64,000 bases of DNA from an uncultured Collinsella sp. (lineage in GTDB: Bacteria > Actinomycetota > Coriobacteriia > Coriobacteriales > Coriobacteriaceae), in NCBI GenBank assembly GCA_958413895.1, contig CATYVQ010000003.1, positions 67,902 to 131,901 of the forward strand, written 5' to 3'. The position numbers and the translations under genes were made by a program. A model generated the notes under the pieces. The model saw only the letters and a list, made by a program, of their open reading frames with translations, did no database searches and was not told the origin of the DNA. Of this stretch, positions 57,752 to 64,000 are shown one piece after another. Each line of letters starts with the position of its first letter. The stretch's first letter is position 1.

Positions 57752-58189
57752 ATGGCTAAAAAACGCAATGGGCGCCAGGATGCCATTAGAGATATTGTGC
57801 GCAATAAGGACGTCCGCACGCAGCGCGTGCTGGTCGATGAGCTCCGCGCTATGGGCTTTGATTGCACGCAGGCGACTGTCTCTCGCGATATTGCCGACAT
57901 GGGGCTGCGTAAGCTCCCTGAGGGCATCTATGTTCTGGCAGAGGACCTGCACCTGCAGCGTATGGTTTCCGAGCTCGTAACGGGCGTTCTGCGCACCGAT
58001 AATCTGGTTATGATCAAGGCTCAGCCTGGCACGGCTTCCGGCATCGCCGCCGCCGTTGATGCGGCAGAGCTGCCCGATGTGCTTGGCTCGCTTGCCGGCA
58101 ACGATACGATTTTGGTTATTGCCCAGACGGCCGAGGACGGCGAGCGTCTCGAGGCGCTGATCAATAAGCTGAGCAATTCTCGCAAGTAG
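57752..58189 (+). CDS. argR: Arginine repressor ArgR
   Basis: A 145 aa arginine-responsive regulator. The N-terminal winged helix has DCTQATVSRDIADMGLRKL (family QATVSRDI), and the C-terminal hexamerisation domain has VMIKAQPGTASGIAAAVDAA, with the arginine-contacting Asp pair region in DVLGSLAGNDTILV. ATG 57752 has GGAGAGAGG before it. No arginine genes are adjacent, so it acts in trans. Confidence 0.93.
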   Translation: MAKKRNGRQDAIRDIVRNKDVRTQRVLVDELRAMGFDCTQATVSRDIADMGLRKLPEGIYVLAEDLHLQRMVSELVTGVLRTDNLVMIKAQPGTASGIAAAVDAAELPDVLGSLAGNDTILVIAQTAEDGERLEALINKLSNSRK

Positions 58190-58239
58190 GCGTGCGGGTC
58201 GTGCGCTCGGCACTGTGTGCGTGACATGGTGGCTTGTAA

Positions 58240-58267
58240 GGGGGTATCGACGTTGGTCGGTACCCCC
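58240..58267 (+). terminator. Hairpin after argR
   Basis: GGGGGTA pairs with TACCCCC around a 14-base loop, 50 bp after argR. T-poor; probably assists the stronger terminator that follows. Confidence 0.5.
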
Positions 58268-58316
58268 TATATTGTTTGCCGGTATAAAGACCGTTCACCA
58301 GGTCGCTTTAAACTAA

Positions 58317-58355
58317 AAGGCCCCCGAGCAGTTTAATAAGCTGCTCGGGGGCCTT
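58317..58355. terminator. Bidirectional terminator between argR and the PBP gene
   Basis: AAGGCCCCCGAGCAG pairs perfectly with CTGCTCGGGGGCCTT around a nine-base loop. On the minus strand CCTTTTAG follows, so it can terminate the convergent PBP transcript as well. Confidence 0.85.
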
Positions 58356-58378
58356 GTTGCTAATGGCCGGATGAATTT

Positions 58379-60577
58379 CTAGCCAACAGTATCGTCAGGC
58401 GTGGGCGAGGGGTCGGGAGTGGGCGTAGGCGTGGGCGTAGGCGTGTCGCCATCGCCGCCGGTCGAACCACCAGTGGAGCCGCCCGTCGAGCCACCGGTCG
58501 TTCCGGTGCCGCCGGTGGTGTCGCCGCCCGTGGTCTCGGTGGTCGTGGTCGTCGTGGTGGTCGTTGTGGTGGTTTCCTCTTCGTCCTCGTTCTCGTCCTT
58601 GTCGTCGTTCTCCGTCTTCTTGGTGTTGTTGGTGCCGTAGAACTTCCAGACGCTGTTGTTCTTGTAGGTGGGCGCCGTTCCGGTCGCAAACTCCTCGCGT
58701 TCGGTACCGGTCAGAACGGTGTTCATAAACCGCTTAAAGACAGGCAGGTTGGTGCTGTCGCCCAGCAGGTCCGTGCCGTATTTTTGGATGGGGATCTCGC
58801 CCGCGGAATAGCCGGTCCACAGGGCGCACGCCAGCTGCGGGGTATAGCCGCAGAACCACAGGTTGGTGGTGTTGTCGGTGGTGCCCGTTTTGCCGGCATA
58901 GGGCTGGTTGACGCTCAGGGCGCCAGCAGCACCCGTACCGCCGCCCTGCATGACGCCGGACAGAACATCGGTGACCGCGGCGGCCTCGCCCTCGGTAAGC
59001 ACCTGTGAGGGATTGTCCGTGTGCTGGTACAGCACCGAACCGGTACGAGAGTCAATCTCGGTGATGGCGATCGGCTGGCGATAGTAGCCGCCGTTGGCAA
59101 ACGTCGCGTAGGCGGCGGCCATCTCGAGCGGCGAGATCGAGCCGGTGCCGAGCGTCATGACGGGAACGTCCTCGATGTTGTCCTTGGCGGGATCGATGCC
59201 GAGCTTTTTGACGAGTGAGATGATCTTGCTGTTGCCGACGGCTTCCGCCACCTGGATGTAGCCGGTGTTGGAGGAGTATGCCGTTGCCTGCTTAAGCGTG
59301 ATGTTGCCATAGCTATGGTTGGCGTAGTTTTGGACCTCGGTCGTGGTGCCCTTAGCCTTGAGCGGCGAATTGCAGTTGAGGGTGACGTTGGGGTTCATGC
59401 CGTTTTGGATGGCGGTTGCCAGCGTAAAGGCCTTAAAGGTGGAGCCGACGGGACGCTTGGCCGTGGCATGGTTTACGTGGTTCTCGTCGGCGTTGTAGTC
59501 GTAGCCGCCCACCATGCACTTGATGTAGCCGGTCTTGGGGTCGACGACGACCATGCCCATATCCAGGCCGTCGAGTGAGAGCGTGTCGAGCTGCTGGCGG
59601 ACGGCATTCTCTGCCACCTGCTGCATCGTGGGGTCGATGGTGGTCTTGACGGTCAGACCGCCCTTAAAGAGCACGTCGGTCGAGAACTCCTGCTCCAGCA
59701 GCTGCTTAACATAGGCGACAAAGTAGGGCTGCGAGTATACGTCGACGCCGCTGCCCGAAATCTCGGTCACGTTGAGGGTGATGGGCTCGGCCTGTGCGGC
59801 ATCGTGCTCCTCCTGCGTAATGTGGCCCAGGCGCAACATGTTGTCGAGGACCTTGTTGCGGCGAGACAGTGCCAGATCGGGATTGACCGTGGGGTCGTAC
59901 TGCGAAGGCGAGTTGGGAAGGCCGATCAACAGTGCGGCTTCGCTCAGGGTGAGGTCGGCGGCGCTCTTGGACAGGTAGGTCTCGGCTGCGGCCTCGATGC
60001 CGTAGGCGCCGTGGCCGTAATAGATGGTGTTGAGGTACATCATGAGGATCTCGTCTTTGGAGTACATGTCCTCCATCTTTACGGCGATGTAGGCCTCGCG
60101 CACCTTACGCTCGATGGTCGAGTCGAACTGCTCCTCCTGCAGGATGGTGTTGCGCACCAGCTGCTGGGTGATAGTCGAGGCGCCTTCGTGCCCGCCGCCG
60201 AGGGTTGCCACCGCAGCACGCGCGATACCCCACAGGTCGATACCGCCGTGCTCGTAGAAGCGCTCGTCCTCGACGTCAACGGTGCCCTGCAGCACGTAGG
60301 GGGAGACCTCGTCCTTGGTGATGGACTTGCGGTTTTGCGTGTAGAAGCTTGCGATCTTGTTGCCGTTGCAGTCGACGATCTCGGTGGGCTCGCTCACCAG
60401 ATACGCGTTGGCGTCGGTGTAGTCGGGCAGATCGGACAGCCAGCGGTTGACGTTGCCGACCATGCCGATGCCAAATGCCACGCCCGCAATCAGCAGAAAG
60501 CCCAAAAACGAGAGCAGGATTATGGGCAGGGCATGCGTCTTTGAACGGCTGCGTCCCTGTCGTTGGCGAGGACCCAT
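58379..60577 (-). CDS. Class A penicillin-binding protein (transglycosylase/transpeptidase)
   Basis: A 732 aa peptidoglycan synthase. A membrane anchor lies at residues 17-39 (LPIILLSFLGFLLIAGVAFG). The GT51 domain has EDERFYEHGGIDLWGIARA and GASTITQQL. The transpeptidase has the active Ser in GSTFKAFT, SSNTGYIQVA and GKTGTTDNT. The outer tail after about residue 655 is low complexity: a run of Thr, then Gly/Ser/Thr repeats, then Pro-Thr repeats. ATG 60577 with GGAGG upstream is chosen; the longer frame has no ribosome-binding site. Confidence 0.92.
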   Translation of the reverse strand: MGPRQRQGRSRSKTHALPIILLSFLGFLLIAGVAFGIGMVGNVNRWLSDLPDYTDANAYLVSEPTEIVDCNGNKIASFYTQNRKSITKDEVSPYVLQGTVDVEDERFYEHGGIDLWGIARAAVATLGGGHEGASTITQQLVRNTILQEEQFDSTIERKVREAYIAVKMEDMYSKDEILMMYLNTIYYGHGAYGIEAAAETYLSKSAADLTLSEAALLIGLPNSPSQYDPTVNPDLALSRRNKVLDNMLRLGHITQEEHDAAQAEPITLNVTEISGSGVDVYSQPYFVAYVKQLLEQEFSTDVLFKGGLTVKTTIDPTMQQVAENAVRQQLDTLSLDGLDMGMVVVDPKTGYIKCMVGGYDYNADENHVNHATAKRPVGSTFKAFTLATAIQNGMNPNVTLNCNSPLKAKGTTTEVQNYANHSYGNITLKQATAYSSNTGYIQVAEAVGNSKIISLVKKLGIDPAKDNIEDVPVMTLGTGSISPLEMAAAYATFANGGYYRQPIAITEIDSRTGSVLYQHTDNPSQVLTEGEAAAVTDVLSGVMQGGGTGAAGALSVNQPYAGKTGTTDNTTNLWFCGYTPQLACALWTGYSAGEIPIQKYGTDLLGDSTNLPVFKRFMNTVLTGTEREEFATGTAPTYKNNSVWKFYGTNNTKKTENDDKDENEDEEETTTTTTTTTTTTETTGGDTTGGTGTTGGSTGGSTGGSTGGDGDTPTPTPTPTPDPSPTPDDTVG

Positions 60578-60739
60578 ATATTGACCTCCAGGTATGTCGT
60601 GCCGGACGGTGGATGTGCCGTCGGGGCAGGATGGACATAAGTTATTACACGATAAACCAAACGGGGCGCGCGATGCCTCGTGTATGCTGGAAGACGGCAT
60701 TTTTCAGAGTGAATGCATACCTTGGTAAGGAGTTTGTCG

Positions 60740-62698
60740 ATGGCGATTCGGACGATGGGGCCGAGCGGACAATACGAGACTGGATTGGATGCTGCTGGTG
60801 CGGCGCTGCCCGAGTTGCTGGCGCCGGCGGGCGGGCTCGACCAGATGCTTGCGGCCATCGCCGCGGGTGCCGATGCCATCTATGCGGGGTTGGGCGGCTT
60901 TAACGCCCGTGTGAGCGCCCATGGCTTTACGGATAACGAGTTTGCGCGCGGCTGCGCCGTGGCGCATGCCCATGGCGTGCGTGTGTACGTAACGCTCAAC
61001 GTGTTCGTGTTTGACGATGAGTTGTCCGACGCGGTGGTGTTGGGAGCTCATGCACTGGAGCTGGGCGCCGATGCTCTGATTGTCGCCGATGCCGGGTTGG
61101 CCTGCGCGCTGCGCGCGGCGATTCCCGGGGTCGAGATTCACCTGTCTACGCAGGCGGGCGTTCATAGCGAAGGCGCCGTGCGGCTTGCCGCCGATGAGCT
61201 GGGGGTCGAGCGCGTGACGACGGCACGCGAGCTGACGGTCGACGAGATTGCGGCGCTATGTGCCACGGGTGTGCCCATCGAGGTATTCTGCCACGGTGCG
61301 ATTTGCATCGGCTATTCGGGGGCGTGCGAGTTCTCTGCCCTTCGACGTGGCCGCTCTGCGATGCGCGGTGATTGCACGCAGCCGTGCCGTCTATCCTATG
61401 ACTTGGTGGACGAGGCTGGGCAGAGTGTTGCCGCCGTCGAGGGAGATCGCCTGCTGTGTCCGCGCGACTATCTGGGTATTGCGCATCTGCCCGAGCTTGT
61501 AGATGCCGGCGTGGCGTCGCTCAAGATCGAGGGGCGCATGAAGAACCCCGATTACGTATTCAACGTGGTGCGGGTGTGGCGCCGGGCACTCGATATGCTG
61601 TGCGACGGCGCGTGGGACCCCAATGCCGTGGAAGAGCTTGAGCGCGAGCTGGGAAGGTCGTTTAACCGCGGGTTTACCGACGCGTATTTGCGAGGCCGCT
61701 CGGGTGCGGAGCTGATGAGTTTTGAACGCGCAATTAACCAGGGCGTGCGCGTGGGGCGTTTGGTCGCTGTGGGCCACGAAGAGGTGACCGTTGAGCTCGA
61801 CGCCGCCGTGGCGGCGGGTGACACGCTCGAGATTCGGTTCTATCCGGGTGTCGACGCGCGTCCCGATGCGCCCAAGCGCTGGCCGCAGGTGCCCTGCCCG
61901 GTGGATGCAGCAGCGGGGAAGCGCATCGTCGTGCATTGCAAGCGTAAGGTGGACGCGGGCTGCGAGGTGTACCTGATTCGCAGCGCCGGCGTGTTGGATC
62001 AGACGGCGGCGGTGTTGGAGCGCATGCGGGCCGAGGCGGATGCGATTGCGCCCGTTGAGCGTGCCGTTGAAGTGCTGCCCTTTGAGGGCGTTGCGGTGGA
62101 TGGCGGTGCATCGACGGAGTTGGTGGAGTGCGCGGTTCCCACTCGCATGGTTTTTGCTTGGCAGCTGATGGATGCCGACCCGCGCGGAGAACTCGATTTG
62201 TCCGACGCCGTTGTGGTGCTTGACGAGGTGTGCCGCGCGAGTGACGCTGACTGGACCCGCTCACTGATGCAGCGTGCCGGGCGCATCGTCTGCCGCAACC
62301 TGGGGCAGGTGGCGATCGCTCGCGAGCTGGGCGTGACGTTTGACGTGGCGGCGCCGGTGTTCTGCGCGAATCGGGCCACGCTTACCTGGCTGCGCGGATT
62401 CGGTGCGGGGCGGGTGTACTTGCCGGCCGAGTTGCTCGGCAATGATGCGGAGCGTATTGCCGAGCTGGCTGCTGAACCCGGCGTCTTGGGTCCGGTCGAC
62501 GCCGACCGTCCCGAGCTTATGGTGTGCGAGCACTGCCTGCTGACCGCCGAGGGCGTCTGCGTCACCGATGCGACGGGACAGGTTCGTTGCCGCGACTGCT
62601 TGCGTCGTCGGCAGGTACGCTATCTGGTCGAGCGTGACGGTACACGTCTGCCAGTTGCCATTGACGCATGCGGCAGGACGAGGATTTTCCTGTCGTAG
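60740..62698 (+). CDS. U32 family peptidase-like protein
   Basis: A 652 aa U32 protein, paralogous to the one at 19160-21655 but shorter. It opens LPELLAPAGGLDQMLAAIAA then GADAIYAGLGGFNARVSAHG. The conserved Cys motifs HGAICIGYSGACEFSAL, CTQPCRLSYDL and CPRDYL are intact, and a C-terminal set (CEHCLL, CRDCLRRRQ) could hold a metal cluster. Better-known relatives hydroxylate tRNA or rRNA bases. ATG 60740 has AAGGAG 9 bp upstream. The 162 bp before it, shared with the divergent PBP gene, shows no resolved promoter. Confidence 0.87.
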   Translation: MAIRTMGPSGQYETGLDAAGAALPELLAPAGGLDQMLAAIAAGADAIYAGLGGFNARVSAHGFTDNEFARGCAVAHAHGVRVYVTLNVFVFDDELSDAVVLGAHALELGADALIVADAGLACALRAAIPGVEIHLSTQAGVHSEGAVRLAADELGVERVTTARELTVDEIAALCATGVPIEVFCHGAICIGYSGACEFSALRRGRSAMRGDCTQPCRLSYDLVDEAGQSVAAVEGDRLLCPRDYLGIAHLPELVDAGVASLKIEGRMKNPDYVFNVVRVWRRALDMLCDGAWDPNAVEELERELGRSFNRGFTDAYLRGRSGAELMSFERAINQGVRVGRLVAVGHEEVTVELDAAVAAGDTLEIRFYPGVDARPDAPKRWPQVPCPVDAAAGKRIVVHCKRKVDAGCEVYLIRSAGVLDQTAAVLERMRAEADAIAPVERAVEVLPFEGVAVDGGASTELVECAVPTRMVFAWQLMDADPRGELDLSDAVVVLDEVCRASDADWTRSLMQRAGRIVCRNLGQVAIARELGVTFDVAAPVFCANRATLTWLRGFGAGRVYLPAELLGNDAERIAELAAEPGVLGPVDADRPELMVCEHCLLTAEGVCVTDATGQVRCRDCLRRRQVRYLVERDGTRLPVAIDACGRTRIFLS

Positions 62699-62746
62699 GT
62701 GCCGCGTCGCGTCAGTTTGTTATCATAAGAGAGTTTATGGACTTCC

Positions 62747-62773
62747 AGCACCGCCGTTTTCGGCGAGGGTGCT
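62747..62773 (+). promoter_or_regulatory. Hairpin in the tyrS leader
   Basis: AGCACC pairs with GGTGCT and GCCG with CGGC around TTTT, ending 21 bp before tyrS. It is too small to be a T-box and lacks a T tract; it may tune initiation. Confidence 0.35.
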
Positions 62774-62794
62774 ATAGAAAAAGGAGGATACCCA

Positions 62795-64000
62795 ATGCTG
62801 TCTGTTGACGAGCAAATGCGTATCATCACCTCGGGCGCCGCGCAGATCGTTCCCGAGGCCGACCTTCGCAAGAAGCTTGAGAAGGGCGAGCCACTCAACA
62901 TCAAGCTCGGCGTCGATCCCACCAGCCCCGACCTGCACCTGGGCCACGCCGTGCCCCTGCGCAAGATGCGTCAGTTCCAGGACCTGGGCCACAACGTCAC
63001 CCTCATCATCGGCAACGGCACCGCGCTGATCGGCGACCCTTCGGGCAAGAATTCCACCCGTCCGCAGCTTTCGCAGGAGCAGATTGAGGCCAATGCCGAG
63101 ACCTACGTGAGCCAGGCCATGAAGATCCTGGATCCCGAGAAGACCACCATCGTGCACAACGGCGACTGGATCCTTTCGATGGACCTGGCCGGCCTGCTGC
63201 AGGTGTGCTCCAAGTTCACCGTCGCCCGCATTCTTGAGCGCGACGACTTTACCAAGCGCTACCAGTCTCAGACGCCGATCGCCCTGCATGAGTTCCTGTA
63301 TCCCGTGATGCAGGCTTTCGACTCCGTGCAGATCAAGGCCGACGTGGAGATGGGCGGCACCGATCAGCTCTTCAACCTGCTCGCTGGCCGTGAGCTCATG
63401 GAGAAGATGGGCATGGAGCCGCAGATCGCGCTCACCATGCCGCTGCTCGAGGGTACCGACGGCGTGCGCAAGATGTCCAAGTCATACGGCAACTACATCG
63501 GCCTGACCGACGCTCCCAAGGATATGTTCGGCAAGACCATGTCCATCCCCGATGAGATGATCGGCAAGTACTACCGCCTGGCGAGCTCGCTCACCCCGGC
63601 CGAGGTCGACAAGATCGACGCTGCCCTGGCCGATGGTTCTGCCGACCCCTACGAGCTCAAGCGCGCTCTGGGTCGCGACCTGTGCGACACCTACCACGGC
63701 GTCGGTGCCGGCGACGAGGCTCAGGCCGAGTTCGACCGCGTGTTCAAGGAGGGCCAGCTTGCCGACTTCCCCGAGAAGCACGTTGAGCTGACCGTCAACG
63801 ACGAGGGCCAGATCTACCTCGCAGGCCTGCTTAAGGACCTGGGCCTTTCGGCGAGCGCCGGCCAGGCCCGTCGCGACATTGACGGTGGCGGCGTCAAGAT
63901 CAACGGCAAGGCGGTGGCTCCCAAGAGCTATAACATCGATCCCAGCGCCCTCAAGCTGGGCGACACCCTCTCCGTAGGCAAGCGCAAGGGCTTTAAGTTG
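62795..64000 (+). CDS. tyrS: Tyrosyl-tRNA synthetase (3-prime end cut by window edge)
   Basis: 402 codons are open to the window end and the stop is not seen. It charges tRNA-Tyr. The class I signatures are DLHLGHAVPLRKM (HIGH-type) near residue 50 and KMSKSYGNYIG near residue 228. Residues from about 330 form an S4-like tRNA-binding domain (SASAGQARRDIDGGGVKING). It belongs to the TyrZ-like branch by its PTSPDLHLGH opening. AAGGAGG precedes ATG 62795. The protein is nearly complete, judging by family length. Confidence 0.94.
   Translation, partial: MLSVDEQMRIITSGAAQIVPEADLRKKLEKGEPLNIKLGVDPTSPDLHLGHAVPLRKMRQFQDLGHNVTLIIGNGTALIGDPSGKNSTRPQLSQEQIEANAETYVSQAMKILDPEKTTIVHNGDWILSMDLAGLLQVCSKFTVARILERDDFTKRYQSQTPIALHEFLYPVMQAFDSVQIKADVEMGGTDQLFNLLAGRELMEKMGMEPQIALTMPLLEGTDGVRKMSKSYGNYIGLTDAPKDMFGKTMSIPDEMIGKYYRLASSLTPAEVDKIDAALADGSADPYELKRALGRDLCDTYHGVGAGDEAQAEFDRVFKEGQLADFPEKHVELTVNDEGQIYLAGLLKDLGLSASAGQARRDIDGGGVKINGKAVAPKSYNIDPSALKLGDTLSVGKRKGFKL

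Overview
The window looks like chromosome from a Coriobacteriia actinobacterium, most likely Collinsella or a close relative. I infer this from the high-GC codon usage, the fused accD-accA gene, the zinc-type S14 protein, many TTG/GTG starts, the complete selenium-dependent molybdenum hydroxylase gene set typical of gut anaerobes, and intergenic palindromes of a kind I associate with Collinsella. No database search was run, so the genus is inferred. I see no tRNA, rRNA or CRISPR array.

Layout. (1) Positions 1-6276 hold a fatty-acid operon: end of fabD, fabG, fabF, accB, fabZ, accC and an accD-accA fusion. A lone PTS EIIC gene, a cation-efflux gene and a histidine phosphatase follow. (2) Positions 9.5-15.8 kb hold the first part of the ribosomal-protein superoperon: rplC, rplD, rplW, rplB, rpsS, rplV, rpsC, rplP, rpmC, rpsQ, rplN, rplX. 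rpsJ is not in its usual place before rplC. (3) After a strong terminator behind rplX the superoperon is interrupted by about 30 kb (15.8-45.6 kb) of metabolic genes. (4) It resumes at 45.8 kb with rplE, rpsZ, rpsH, rplF, rplR, rpsE, rpmD, rplO, secY, adk, map, infA, rpmJ, rpsM, rpsK, rpsD, rpoA, rplQ and then truA. (5) From 56.6 kb come a glycosyltransferase-like gene, argR, a class A penicillin-binding protein (minus strand), a second U32 peptidase and tyrS, which runs to the window edge.

The 30 kb block is the most interesting part. It opens with a sugar-dehydrogenase/DeoR pair, a repeat-rich spacer, a pseudouridine synthase and U32 protein pair (minus strand) and ridA. Two divergons follow, each with a PAS/HTH regulator of the YheO/DauR type facing a catabolic operon. 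Divergon 1 is NCS2 permease, ssnA, ygfK, a four-cluster ferredoxin and a selenium-dependent xanthine dehydrogenase with no FAD domain. Divergon 2 is ygeX, ygeY, ygeW, arcC, then mocA, hyuA, yqeC (reverse), yqeB and xdhC. Together they encode anaerobic purine/urate breakdown: uptake, molybdo-seleno hydroxylase and its cofactor maturation, ring-opening and amide hydrolysis, diaminopropionate lyase, and carbamoyl transfer feeding carbamate kinase for ATP.

Non-coding structure is rich. There are a 155 bp element with perfect 44 bp arms, three tandem 57 bp palindromes with compensating base changes, two 67 bp palindromes 2.8 kb apart, two 37 bp hairpins, a 33 bp-period repeat beside an IS3 remnant, a 26 bp motif shared by the rplC and rplB leaders, and candidate r-protein leader structures before rplC, rplN and rpmJ.
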